64,000 bases of DNA from Dioscorea cayenensis subsp. rotundata (Eukaryota; Streptophyta; Magnoliopsida; Dioscoreales; Dioscoreaceae): NCBI RefSeq assembly GCF_009730915.1, contig NC_052476.1, forward strand, positions 62,001-126,000, in the 5' to 3' direction. Below the pieces are notes generated by a model. That model did not search any database and was not told the DNA's origin. It saw nothing but the letters and a program-made list of their open reading frames with translations. Shown piece after piece: positions 13,221-23,667 of the stretch (position 1 is the stretch's first letter; every line of letters begins with the position of its first letter). A program made the position numbers and the translations under genes.

Positions 13221-14819
13221 TTAGTGGAAAAGAAAAGCAAAAGCAACCCCACAATTACAAGCCACATCCTTATCACCATTGTCCTCTTGTGTGAGCATCC
13301 AAGGACTGCAAAGAGACACATTGACAAAAGTACCTTGTCATTTGGGCACCGTCCAAGTTTTCAAATGCAAGATATTTAGCCTGAGTGTGGCATGCAAAAA
13401 CCATTTAAATATTCCAATTCATGTTGTCACAAGATCCAAATTTACTTTGAAAAGCATGTGTAAAACCAGTTCATTTTTTTTTCTGACACAAAGAATTGAA
13501 AAGGTTGACAATGGAGCATTATTAAAAAAACATACATAGAAGCATTACATGGCAAGCTGTACTTTGGCAACAATAGTTGGCTTGTTAACAGGGTATGAAA
13601 CTCATTATCAAGGTCACAAGATCTACTGAAAAAGTACCAAATAGTAATGCCAACAAGACAATCTCTCTTGTTCTCATTTTGTTCTGCTATAATAGGCTTA
13701 CTTTTTGCCTATTCTGCATCAGTTCAGCTAAATGATCTAGGTCTCTAATCATTGTTTATCTAGTTAATTAATGTCTTGGTGCTTTAAATCATGCAATCTT
13801 AAAATAATTATTGACTTTCTACATAGAACATTATGCAAATTATGTCATTTTGAGAGTGATTATGGCTCCAACACATAGTATACATTTAGGATTACCTCTC
13901 CAGGATTTATTAATCAATGTAAATATTTCTGCTTTTGATCTACTAGGGACCACAATAAAGAATACATCCTTTTCATAGTACGAAATCTAAACACAATACT
14001 AAACAACATATAAACATCACACAAAATCTGCAGCCTAGAATCTGGAAACAATATTCAATTACTCTGACTCCACAATATACCCACCTAACTTTATATTAAC
14101 ATCAAAATACATTGTTTAAGAACCAATAAAAAACAAACAGAAAAAGGTTTTCAGAATAATGGCTTACAATACACAGGAGCTTCATCCTCGGCTGATCGTA
14201 TCACCCAATTGATTGACATCGTGCGCCAACTGAACTTCGCTCACTTTCCCTTCTCGCCAGAACCTCACCTCCTTAACTTCTCGCCAGAAACCAGGAAGCA
14301 ACAAAGAACTATGAACCACCAAAACGCAGCCTCTTTAGGACACTAGATCTTTACTTTCTAGAACCTTGTCTTCTGGCCAAAAACCCTAGAAGATTGCTTT
14401 TCGGACAAGCAAGCCCTCTCCCAGACAAGAAAAGATAGGAGATGAGTTCTCCTCGGGCACAACAAAGGTGACATGGATTTTTCTGGGTGACATGGCAAGT
14501 TTTCCATGATGACTGTGTTCTTCCGGTTGCCACGCGAGCAAAGAGGAACGAGAAACTCTCCAGTGACCTACCGGTGATAAAAAATTGATGTTTAGTGAGC
14601 AATTTGATACAAATCAAAGTTGGATGATCGAAATGAAAAAAAAAAAAAAAGTTTGATGGCCTACCAAAAAAATTACCCTCCAAGTATGTCTGAATGATGA
14701 TGTCTGAACTCTATTAGTGCTTGTTAGCTTTGTATTCAGTTATGATGTGAAAATTCTAAGTAACAAGTGTTCTGCTTCTTCTAGTGTGATCCTTATTGAG
14801 TTTGTTCAGATCCTATCAG

Positions 14820-14830
14820 TGGTATCAGAG
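14820..14830 (+). other. Copia primer-binding site
   Basis: TGGTATCAGAG directly after the end of the 5' LTR (14818) is the usual plant Copia primer-binding site, complementary to the 3' end of initiator tRNA-Met. It fixes the LTR boundary and the element's plus orientation. Confidence 0.8.
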
Positions 14831-14837
14831 ATAGTTC

Positions 14838-14965
14838 ATTGTTTGAATTGGCTGAGTCTCCTTGGAATTCAGTTTTTATGATATCCCATGCCTCCTTTGC
14901 TGTCTTTGCTTCAAATATCCTTACCAGTATTCTAGGATCAAGGGCTCGTTGGATCAGGTACAGTT
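14838..14965 (-). pseudogene. inverted Copia gag fragment
   Basis: On the minus strand this reads LYLIQRALDPRILVRIFEAK followed by TAKEAWDIIKTEFQGDS, a typical Copia gag (UBN2-type) segment. The element itself is plus-oriented, as shown by its LTRs, primer-binding site and RNase H. The gag piece is therefore reversed relative to its element, immediately after the primer-binding site. Confidence 0.75.
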
Positions 14966-15346
14966 GCATGGAGCTCAAAGAAACAACCCATCATTGCACT
15001 CTCCAGTACTAAAGCTGAATACATCTCCCTAACAGCTGTTGCTTGTGAGGCTATGTGGTTGCGCAGGTTGCTGTCAGACTTGAATGAAGAACAAACCACC
15101 CCGAGCTTAATTCTGTGTGATAATGAATCAGCTATCTCCATTGCAAAGGACCCTGTTTATCATGGTCGCACTAAACATTTAGATACAAGGTATCATTTCA
15201 TCAGAGGTCTTATCAAGGATGACTCAATTGTAGTCAGACATTGCAGGACTGAGTATCAACTAGCAAATGTCTTTAACAAAGCACTGCCAAATTCCAAGTT
15301 CATCAAGTTTTGTGAAGATTTGAAGGTCTGTGAATTTTCAGATTAA
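14965..15346 (+). pseudogene. Copia RNase H C-terminal fragment
   Basis: Plus-strand translation gives WSSKKQPIIALSSTKAEYIS, then CDNESAISIAKDPVYHGRTK and HLDTRYHFIRG. These are the RNase H end of a Copia polyprotein. It stops at 15344-15346, a few bases before the 3' LTR. Protease, integrase and reverse transcriptase are missing. Confidence 0.88.
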
Positions 15347-15897
15347 GGAGAGCATGTTGAAGAGTGAGTTGATCTGGAAATTAACAACTAACTCAAGACA
15401 TAAAGCAAGACTGCAGTGAAGTATATGAAAAGTAACTGATTGGTCAGGCTTTATTTTGTATGTCTTTGGGATTAGTTAACCAATGTTTTGTTGTTTATGT
15501 TTGTTGTCTAAGTATGTCTGAATGATGCTGTCTGAACTCTATAATTGCTTGTTAGCTTTGTATTCAGTTATGATGAAAGAAATTCTAAGTAACAAGTGTT
15601 CTGCTTCTTCTAGTGTGATCCTTATTGAGTTTGTTCGGATCCTATCACTAACACCAAGCTCGTGGCCTCTGATGCCATTGATACAGTGAAGCTACTGCAC
15701 AAGGAGCTCAGTGGGGGCACTTACTAGAGCTTCATATACTCTTGAATGACCTATGAGGGAATGATTTCAATGGCCTTATCAACTCACTGGAAGACTTCCA
15801 AAAGAGTCAGCACTGTTTAATCTCAGTGGTTCCTTGTTCATTTTATTGCCGATTGTTTCCCAGCCAGAGCTTACATTTCATTCACTCTTCCTCAAGT

Positions 15898-18400
15898 GGC
15901 TTTTTTTTAAAAAAAAAATTATTGCGATTTTTTTATTTAATTATGAAAATAGGTATATTTTAAATTATTTAAGAATTTAGGTAAAACAGTAAGGGTGATA
16001 CCGGTGCTAGTGTATTTTGTTAGAAAACGGTATGAAGCATACTATTTTCATCATTTTAATTTTTTTAAAATTGCTTTTAATAAAAACGGGATTTATCATC
16101 CCCGGTTTTAATTTTTCTTATATATTTTCTTAAAACTTTATACAATTTATTATTTTAACCCTTTATTTATTTTTAATTACATTTTTGTTTTAAATTACTG
16201 ATTTTTTGCATTTTAACCCCATATTTCTTTTGTAATTATTTCAATAATTTATTTGTAGTTTTTTAAACCAATTTTTTTTTAAGAAAAATTGTTATTTAAA
16301 TATAAAATATTATTTGAAATTAGAATTATTATTAATTATTAAAACGGAAATTATTATTATTATTATTATTTTAGGGAATTATTATTATTATGACTGTTGC
16401 GAAGCTGAAGACGGGGTGTTGAGGTCTGCAGTTAAATCATATCGGTGGTTCAACAAGTGGCTCGCCATCACTCTAATAATAATTAAAATATTAATAAAAT
16501 AATTTAAAATAATTCCCATTTAATAATGATAATGAAGTTATTACTAAAATAATTAGGAATAATTCATTCCTTAATAATAATGAAATCATCAACAAAATAA
16601 TAGAAAATAATTCTCCCTATAATAATAATAATTCCCATTTTAATAATTAACAATAATAATTTTAATTTAAAATAATGTTTTATATTTAAAAAACAATTTT
16701 TCTTAAAAAAATTGGTTTAAAAAAACTACAAATAAATTATTGAAATAATTATAAAAAATGTGGGTTAAAGTGCAAAAAATCCGTAATTAAAAACAGAAAT
16801 GTAATTAAAAATAAATAAAGGGTTAAAATAATAAATTGTATAAATTTAAAAAAAAATATAAGAATAATTAAAAACGGTATAGATTGTCCTGTTATCAATG
16901 CATTAGCACTGAAAATGGAATGCTTCATACCGTTTTTCAGTGCTAATGCACTGAAAACATGATGATAAATCCCGTTTTTATTAAAAGTAATTTAAAAAAA
17001 AAATTAAAACTGTAACCCAAACCATTAAAAACGGTACCGTTTTCTAACAAAATACACTAACACCGATATCACTCTTATTGTTTTACCTAAACTCATAAAT
17101 AATTTAAAATATACCTATTGTCGTAATTAAATAAAAAAAATCACATTATTTGAAAAGAATCAATATTCTCTACTCACAACCCCCAAGAAACAAATCTTTC
17201 TTTTGGGCAGGAATCAATACAATTCTACCCACTTTCCGTGCCTGTTTAACCAAGTCTGTCGGTAATGGTGAAAACACTCTATTTTGGTTCGACAGATGGC
17301 TAGAGGGCCAATCCCCCAATAACCGCTGGCAATCTCTATTTTTGGAATGTTCTTTTCCTTGGATTACTTTAAAACAATTTATCCTCATACTTAACTCCCA
17401 TGGTAATCCATTTCGAACAACCACTTCTGAAGAATTCGACTTTTTATTAAATTCTTTACCAGATTGTACAAACGAAATCGAAGACTCATACTCCTGGTCT
17501 TTAGATAAAAATGGAAATTTCTCCGTGAAATCATTCTACAACTTTTTAATCGACGGAGGTCTCCGCACTCAACTATATCCCAACTTTTGGAAAACCAAAT
17601 CTCCTAGCAAAATCACTTTATTCTGTTGGCTTGCCTGGGATAACAAAATTCTTACTCTTGAGAACTTATTCAAAAAAAAGTTGCAATCCTTATGCCTCTG
17701 ACACATGTGTACTTTGTCACAATAACTCAGAATCAGTGGACCACCTTTTTTTAAATTATTACTTTTCTACTCGCATTTGGTCCTTTTTCAAGTGTTTATT
17801 TGATTCTGAAACTTTACCTTCCTCAGTTTCAAATATCTGGACCAATTGGATATCCTCATTAAACCCTTCTCTCAGAAACCTCTGGGACCTCTGTTCTAGA
17901 TCCATTTTCTAGAATATTTGGCTGGAACGCAACAATCGTATCTTTAACCAAAATTGTGCTTCTATTTTCTCAATTCTCTACAAAACAGCTAATCTGATTC
18001 TTACTTGGATTTCAGCAGGCTCGGAGTCCCACCAGCAGGAAGCCACAGAGGACATTCATAAGATCAAGCGTTCCTTAAGCTTCCTGAGCTCCAGATCTTC
18101 TGACCCCACCGGCAATATGGCGCCCAGCACTAGTCAGGAGTAATCCGTCTCTTTCTTTTCTGAGCAGGCCTGTGTCTCCATACGGTTGACTTCGCCGGCT
18201 CAAGATCCTCTATCTTTTTTATGTATTTTCTTGCTTTCTTTATTCACTGTTCTTCTCATCTCTGGTGAGGGTTCCAGTTCTCTACTTTGTTCGTTTATGT
18301 CGTTTCTGTTTTATGTACTTTGTACTTCCCTGTTTTTTTTCTAATAAATTGTGGTTTATCCACCTTATTAAAAAAAATTATTTGAAAAGAAAAAAAAACC
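15898..18400. mobile_element. Mutator-type foldback element (long palindrome), split by a LINE
   Basis: Without the nested LINE the element is about 1.27 kb. Its ends, GGCTTTTTTTT and (reverse-complemented) GGTTTTTTTTC, continue into inverted repeats of several hundred bases that pair almost to the centre near 16400-16620. Shared landmarks include ATTTAATTATGAAAATAGG, GTGTATTTTGTTAGAAAACGG and the paired AACGGGATTTATCATC. The exact 9-bp duplication TCCTCAAGT lies at 15889-15897 and 18401-18409. A 9-bp duplication with long inverted repeats indicates the Mutator superfamily. No transposase was seen. The centre holds a short GC-richer core (about 16395-16470). Confidence 0.85.
17159..18376 (+). 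mobile_element. 5'-truncated LINE nested in the foldback element
   Basis: A 14-bp target duplication, ATTATTTGAAAAGA, lies at 17145-17158 and 18377-18390. The sequence encodes the end of L1-like ORF2: LFWFDRWLEG, NGNFSVKSFYNFLIDGG, and after a frameshift near 17690 DTCVLCHNNSESVDHLFL. There is a further in-frame TAG near 17909-17911 before the tail segment IKRSLSFLSSRS. The 3' untranslated region carries the family hairpin at 18351-18363 and an A-rich tail. The element is dead. Confidence 0.92.
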
Positions 18401-18819
18401 TCCTCAAGTCTTCATTGGCTTTCTCGGGTCTGGTCCGTCTGGAGAATATTAATACTGTACTTAATTATATTTATCGTAATATCCTGTCAATATTTCTGAA
18501 TTTCTTTACAATATCAATTAACTGTATAGGTTCCTTTGGAGCTTCAAAATGGAGAGAATGTGAAGATAAACAGAGGAAATATATACATATCGGAAACAAG
18601 TCCTCCTTGTGTATTAGATGCATATGCTAAACAGTTGCAGAGAGATTTCTCAATGTTTTGTAAGTGCAGAGCTGAAGAGATAGTTAAGGGTGGCTGCATG
18701 GTCTTAACATTGATGAGCAGAAGTAGTGCAAATATATCCTTCTAGTATGGAGATCGAACTGCCACCAGTGGGAGCTCTTGGCACAAGCCCTCAGCGACAT
18801 GGCCTCTCAGGTATGTTCA

Positions 18820-19330
18820 TTTAATTTTATTTATTTATTGGCGCTTGTCACGTTTGAAATATATATATATATATATATATAAATTATGGAATATGTCTAT
18901 ACTAATTAGAAAAAAATATTCAGCTGTTGATGCGATAGAATTACACAATACTCGAGAGCGAAGCCACAAAAAATGATTTAAAAAGTGGGTTGCAACTTGG
19001 GAATAGATTTTTAAAAATAAGGGAAAAAAGGAGAAAATTCGAAATTAAAAAAAAAAATTGTTAACTTGTTTCTTTATTTAATGTTTGTGGTTTATCCACA
19101 TTTCAAATATATATATATATATATATAATATAAATTAGTGGCAACCCAATGATGTTTTTTTAGATAAAACTAATCTTGCCACATAAATCAAAACTCTTTT
19201 AACTACAATACAATTAAACCTGATAACACTCTCTCTTTGTAAGATATATTTAGTATATATAAATTTTCTAAAGATAAATTTACCACATAATTTAAATAAT
19301 ATTATTTTGTTTTAACAAAAGACCTTTCAG
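18820..19330. other. AT-rich intron remnant with an isolated LINE tail
   Basis: This lies between exon 3 and later insertions in the broken SABATH copy. It contains a (TA)n run near 18860-18882 and a lone LINE-type 3' end with the GTGG-TTTAT-CCAC hairpin at 19087-19099, followed by another (TA)n run. No gene was seen. Confidence 0.45.
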
Positions 19331-19334
19331 TTGG

Positions 19335-19590
19335 GACTAGTTATCTTTTTCCTTTTAGTAGAGAGTAGTGAGTGAAGAGACCGTAGCCTCCCCCTTCCCA
19401 CCCATTCCCGGGTCAGGACTAGTTACCTTTTTCCTCTTATTTTCTCCAATTTTTTCTCTAGTGTTCTCTTTTCTTATTTTGTTATTTGTCAGTTTCCACT
19501 CTCTATGGACAATTTGTTGTCTCTTTGTATTTTTACCTTTTTTTTATTAATATATATGGTTTATCCACTTATTTAATTAAAAAAAAGTCT
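19335..19590 (+). repeat. short element with LINE-type 3' tail
   Basis: A pyrimidine-rich stretch resembles LINE 3' untranslated regions in this window and ends in ATGGTTTATCCAC (19556-19568) plus an A-rich tail. The phrase GGACTAGTTA occurs twice (about 19335 and 19417). It may be a very short 5'-truncated LINE or a SINE borrowing the LINE tail. No coding region was seen. Confidence 0.5.
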
Positions 19591-19704
19591 TAATTTAAGC
19601 TAAACCATTCTCAATACCATATTTATATACTATATTTCTCAAATAGGTTTAGCATCCAAATCATTTATTCTTCCATAAACTTGAAATTCAAACTATATAA
19701 ACTA

Positions 19705-19952
19705 CTCCCTCCATTCCTTTTTATTTGTCATTTTATAACATTAAAAAGCATTTATTATTTTTTTTTCAAAATTACCCTAACACTATATTCAATTCTCTTC
19801 TTGGAATTAAATATGAAAGAAAAATGTGAAGATATAAGTTAAGGATAATTTTGGAAAAATAAAAATTTTTTTATAAAAGTTTGTGAAATAACTAAATTTA
19901 TTAATATGTGAGATTCGGTTAACCACAACAGATAAAAAGAACGGAGGGAAGA
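19705..19952. mobile_element. Stowaway-like MITE (Tc1/Mariner)
   Basis: It begins CTCCCTCCATTCC after a TA dinucleotide and ends AGAACGGAGGGAAGAC before TA. This is the characteristic CTCCCTCCGT-type terminus of Stowaway MITEs with a TA target duplication, at about 250 bp. The interior is AT-rich and non-coding. Confidence 0.7.
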
Positions 19953-20590
19953 CTAAATTGTAAAAATTATAAAATATTATAAAATCCTAAAATTTTAACT
20001 CCAATTACTATAAAACTTTATATCCAAAATTCTAAAATCCTAAACCTTAAATCTTGAATCTTAAATCCTAAAAAATTACCCTGCAGGATTTAAGGAGGGT
20101 TTGAATGATGAAGAGTGAGAGAAAAAAACAATATGAACGTTGAAATAGATATTAACTGGACATTTGCACCATTCAAAAAAACCTATTTAAAAAACTTACT
20201 GTAAATATAGAATATATATCATTAATTACTCTGCTGGTTGACTAATGGACCTTCTCTCCTTACAAAAAGGACATGAAAATAGACTACACTCATAACCACT
20301 TCCCGGTTTCTATCCTAGTCCCTAGAGTCCCAACCCAAGCATCCTTTGTATATATGTTTGGTCACCATCATGTTAATCACCTGTGTCTTTTCTAACGTGT
20401 AATTTGTAGCAACTGTTGAGAGTAACATTCCACTTATTTGTAACTTTCCCTTTTTGAAAAGGTGGATAAACCACAATTGATAAAAGAGCAAAGTTAAAAT
20501 AAAGTACAACATCCGTCCACTAGCTATGGAGCAACAAAAAATCACAAAAGGGAGGAACAACGGGCCTCCTCCTGACCCCATAAAAAAAGA

Positions 20591-21868
20591 CTACTCCCCA
20601 CTACCGTCCTGAGCCACCTCAGTCGCGTGGGCATCCACCCCCTCCTCTGACTGAGGTCCAAGGAACTCTAAACTGCGCCGTATGAACGAGATAGTATCAT
20701 CAAGCATCGATCTCAACCCATCTGGAGCTTCTGAGGACTCCCCACAAAGGACTTTCTTTTTCGTCGATCTCGGGGGCTCCGCCACAAACCCCGTCTCCTC
20801 GTTCCATCTGGACGACGGCTTTTTTGGTCGCTCGCTCATTCTGATCCCCAACGATGTTCCCATATCAGATTTAGAGTTCTCCACCTTCAGACCAGGTAAC
20901 ATCTCCTTTAATGATCTTTTGAAGTCAGAGATGGAGTCATCAGAGCCATACTCCTCCTCAAGGTCTTCCGTCTCCGAAACATGTGGATCGCTGATCTCCA
21001 CCCCTGCAACATTCTCCTTGTGCCTGCTACTTGGAGCAAGAACCCACTGTTTTGCTAAAAATTGCCACTGAAACCCCGCCGGGGGAACAGTAGAAGGTTT
21101 ACCCACGTCAGCCAAGGCCACCTCCTCCTCCAACCTCATAGTCTCCTCTCTCACCGGGCTATGGGCTGCAACATCCATACAATCCGGCCCAGCAATAATT
21201 TGACCTGCAGGTTCACATACCTGAAATTTTGGCCCATCATCAGGCCCAGCATCATCAAGCACCACATCTCTCTGTTTATCAGGCCCCCCATCCAGCCCAT
21301 TGACATCACCCAAATCAATTGTCGGTCTACCAGCAGAATGAGATGTCACTGGCTTATGTGTCCAGCCCAAAGAAAGGCCCAACTCACACAAGATAATCGG
21401 GTCTAATGCCCCCTCATCACCCTCCAAACAAGCCACCGGACCCACAACTGCTCTCGGCCCATACTCTAGAGATATGGGATCCACGAATAAAGGCAAAGAG
21501 CTGATGTCATGCCGCCCACTTCCTTTCTTAATACACCTCGTGTCCTGGGAAACCTCGGACTTACGAAAATCCATGCAACTCGAATTTGCCACCTTCTCAG
21601 AGACAGAAGCCACCCCCTTGGAGCTAGTGTCACCTATGCCTGAGCAACCATGCTTATAGACCACCAATTTTTCGACACCATGGCACCTCGAGCTACTCCT
21701 CCACGTACCCGGCGCCTTCTCATCTTTTCTCTTCGTCTCCGTACTAGCTGTCAAGCGACCATCGGTTCTACCCCGAGCCACCCTTTGGTCCACCGGGTCA
21801 TGCACCAACAGTCGCAGCGGTGCCGTCTCTCCGGCTATGTGGGAGCGTGGCCAGGGGCGGACCCACAT
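20591..21868 (-). CDS. LINE ORF1/ORF2-tail fusion frame, 425 codons
   Basis: This is an open frame of a defective LINE, not a host gene. It is acidic and low in recognised motifs until the end, where LDDTISFIRRSLEFLGP matches the C-terminus of ORF2 in the LINE at 37588-39170. An internal deletion therefore seems to have joined ORF1-like sequence to the extreme ORF2 tail. The first few codons of the open frame (21852-21868) come from the neighbouring hAT insertion, so the apparent start is an accident of that insertion. Expression is unknown. Confidence 0.6.
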   Translation of the reverse strand: MWVRPWPRSHIAGETAPLRLLVHDPVDQRVARGRTDGRLTASTETKRKDEKAPGTWRSSSRCHGVEKLVVYKHGCSGIGDTSSKGVASVSEKVANSSCMDFRKSEVSQDTRCIKKGSGRHDISSLPLFVDPISLEYGPRAVVGPVACLEGDEGALDPIILCELGLSLGWTHKPVTSHSAGRPTIDLGDVNGLDGGPDKQRDVVLDDAGPDDGPKFQVCEPAGQIIAGPDCMDVAAHSPVREETMRLEEEVALADVGKPSTVPPAGFQWQFLAKQWVLAPSSRHKENVAGVEISDPHVSETEDLEEEYGSDDSISDFKRSLKEMLPGLKVENSKSDMGTSLGIRMSERPKKPSSRWNEETGFVAEPPRSTKKKVLCGESSEAPDGLRSMLDDTISFIRRSLEFLGPQSEEGVDAHATEVAQDGSGE

Positions 21869-22479
21869 GGGGGCCAGCCCGGGCTGGCCGGCCGGAAAAC
21901 TTTAGAAGAACCGTGTCCAATAATATTTTTTTATATGAATATTAATGTTTAATAATATTTTGTTTGTGTTTAGCTAACATGTAATGGGTATGTGCTTGAG
22001 TGGTTTATGGGAGTTGAATGATAGGAGCCCACCATGGTTCAAATCCTAGAGTTTGCAATTGTAAGTTTTTAATAATTTTAGTAATTAAAAACAAGGTTTT
22101 TTTCTTTCAAAAAATTGTGGAAATTTTAAAAATTATATAACAAAAATAATGATCTAAACTTTATGATTTTTTTAATAATCAAGAAAAAATTAAATTAATA
22201 ATGTGGCATTGAAAATTTTTTCTTATTTAAAAATTACTAATTTTTTTAAGTTTAAATAAAAGTTTGAAAAAAATTGTTCAAAAACATCCCTCACAATTAT
22301 AGTAGTTGACTTCAACCCCTTTATCGATGAGTTTTGGTTTTGCCATCTGGGTCATGGTTGGATCGAGGAGAGGTCATGGTTGGGCTAAAAATGCCGAAAA
22401 AAATTTAAAAGGTGATGAATATGAGAATATTGACTTTTATTTAAGCCCGGGCTGAACTAAATTCCTAGGTCCGCCACTG
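21852..22479. mobile_element. hAT-type MITE (CAGGGGCGGACC termini)
   Basis: The 628-bp element starts CAGGGGCGGACC and ends GGTCCGCCACTG, giving an imperfect 12-bp terminal inverted repeat. The exact 8-bp target duplication AGCGTGGC lies at 21844-21851 and 22480-22487, as expected for hAT. It is non-coding and AT-rich inside, with GC-rich ends (GCCCGGGCT on both sides). It splits the surrounding LINE. Confidence 0.9.
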
Positions 22480-22786
22480 AGCGTGGCTCAACCACCAAGT
22501 TCCTGTCCGAGATGAGAACATCCGAACCTCCGATGACGTGGGAGCCACGCTCAACCGACGCTCGAATCATCGCCTTTCACCTTCGTGAGACGAGCACCGC
22601 TCGTGCTAGACGCAGCGCATATCCTCGCATGCCGGGATCACCGTCCCCTAATTATCTCCCCGTGTCACCACCTTCGCCAAGAACCACCGAACCGGCCCCT
22701 GTGGTGGGAGCCACGCTCAACCGACCTCGCCGTCTGCCGCAGCGTGCATCACCTCAGGCTGTTTCTCTTTCTCATCTGGGCTGAAA

Positions 22787-23641
22787 TTAAGCATATCCCT
22801 CCGCATGCAGTAATCGCCGAAGTTCACCAACCGCCGATGAGTTCACCATCACCCCAAAGTCCAACAGTGCCAGTAATTCCAGCTCCATTCTGTTCAGCTC
22901 TGCATTGCTCACCTCTCCAACTCTCGCAAAGAATGAATTGTTGTAATGCAAATCATCAAGGACCTTGGAAGCAACCATGACACGGTAAATCCTTTCAAGA
23001 TACGTTGCGATGCTGATGCTTGGTGCCCGTGCACCACGGAATGCTGCCAGCCCACGCCGCTTTCCCTCTGGCTCTGGCCCCAGTTTTGGCTCCTCTCCGT
23101 CAACAGAGAGCTTCTCGATTCGCACCACCAGACGCTGCAATGCCCATGCTTGCATCCCTTCCTCGATGCCAAGTACCGGCCGAATCACTAAAAACGCCGC
23201 CGCCTGGCGCTCACCAACGTCACTGGAGCGGGAGCAAAACTCCACCGCTCCATGTACACCCAAGTCGCTAGGGCGGGAGCAAGGCTCCACCACCCCGAGT
23301 TTACCAATTACACTGGGACAGGAGCCAAGCTCCACCACTCCCAGCCCGAAGAGAGGACTAGGAACCACCAAGTCAGTTTTCTCCCCCGAGGCAGCCAACA
23401 TGAGTCGCTTAATCTCAGAGGGAAGCTCCATGTCCCCGAACATCGTGTCAAAGAATGCCGACAACAGCCCCTCATCTTCCTCCTCGACATCACATGGCCA
23501 AGGAAACTCCTCCTCTTCCTCCGCCACCACGTCCACCTCATGCGGAAGAAGGATAGACACTTGCACGTACACCGGCCGACCATCAAGGTCAAACGTGAGA
23601 CGGACGTCTCCGCTCATCGTCCCCACACGCCTTATGTGCAC
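22787..23641 (-). CDS. chimeric LINE ORF1 – P/U-type cyclin fusion frame, 284 codons
   Basis: The first two-thirds is LINE ORF1-like and aligns with the LINE at 57518-59420 (DLDGRPVYVQV at the start; repeated LGVVEPCS...SRSSDVGERQA blocks). The last third, roughly residues 180-275, is a plant cyclin of the P/U type: APSISIATYLERIYR joined directly to VMVASKVLDDLHYNNSFFAR, then VGEVSNAELNRMELELLALL. From knowledge of the family, about 40 residues of the cyclin box between these two blocks are missing. The fragment cannot fold as a complete cyclin box. The LINE parent sequence lacks it, so this is a host exon captured by the element. Confidence 0.75.
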   Translation of the reverse strand: MHIRRVGTMSGDVRLTFDLDGRPVYVQVSILLPHEVDVVAEEEEEFPWPCDVEEEDEGLLSAFFDTMFGDMELPSEIKRLMLAASGEKTDLVVPSPLFGLGVVELGSCPSVIGKLGVVEPCSRPSDLGVHGAVEFCSRSSDVGERQAAAFLVIRPVLGIEEGMQAWALQRLVVRIEKLSVDGEEPKLGPEPEGKRRGLAAFRGARAPSISIATYLERIYRVMVASKVLDDLHYNNSFFARVGEVSNAELNRMELELLALLDFGVMVNSSAVGELRRLLHAEGYA

Positions 23642-23667
23642 GTCTTCTTCAGAGCTATCAACTTTCC

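Larger units (their letters stand above)
7656..14678 (-). mobile_element. MuDR-like Mutator element (MULE), 7.0 kb, inside the Copia 5' LTR
   Basis: Terminal inverted repeats of roughly 240 bp run from 7656 to about 7910 and from about 14440 to 14678. The outer ends read GGGTAATTTTTTTGGTAGGCC on both sides, with two extra G on the left. A 9-bp target duplication, TCCAAGTAC at 7647-7655 and TCCAAGTAT at 14679-14687, differs at one base. The uninterrupted 3' LTR of the host Copia confirms the empty site. The element carries a transposase gene on the minus strand (9400-12312). The stretches 7911-9399 and 12313-14440 hold no other recognised gene. Confidence 0.92.
7495..15647 (+). mobile_element. 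Ty1/Copia retrotransposon, internally deleted, 5' LTR split by a MULE
   Basis: The LTRs are about 293 bp, start TGTTGAAGAG and end CCTATCA. The 3' LTR is 15355-15647. The 5' LTR is 7495-7655 joined to 14688-14818, interrupted by the MULE at 7656-14678 and its target duplication. An exact 5-bp target duplication, CTAAC, lies at 7490-7494 and 15648-15652. Removing the element restores the SABATH reading frame. A primer-binding site follows the 5' LTR at 14820. Only about 536 bp of internal region remains: an inverted gag piece and the RNase H end. The element is non-autonomous. Confidence 0.9.
20450..23659 (-). mobile_element. RT-less LINE derivative carrying a captured cyclin fragment
   Basis: The 3' end is at the left: A/T-rich tail and hairpin at 20462-20474. 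The 8-bp sequence AACTTTCC at 20442-20449 and 23660-23667 is a likely target duplication. Minus-strand reading frames cover ORF1-like sequence (23641-22787 and 21868-20591). The second frame ends in the IRRSLEFLGP segment that marks the C-terminus of ORF2 in the sister LINE at 37588. The endonuclease and reverse transcriptase are absent, so it could only move with help in trans. A hAT MITE at 21852-22479 interrupts it. Confidence 0.78.

Noticed and set aside
20020..20080. Telomere-like run of CCTAAA/CTTAAA-type words
   Set aside because: The words vary (CCTAAAA, CTTAAAT, CTTGAAT) and no exact CCCTAAA array is present, so it is not evidence of an interstitial telomere.
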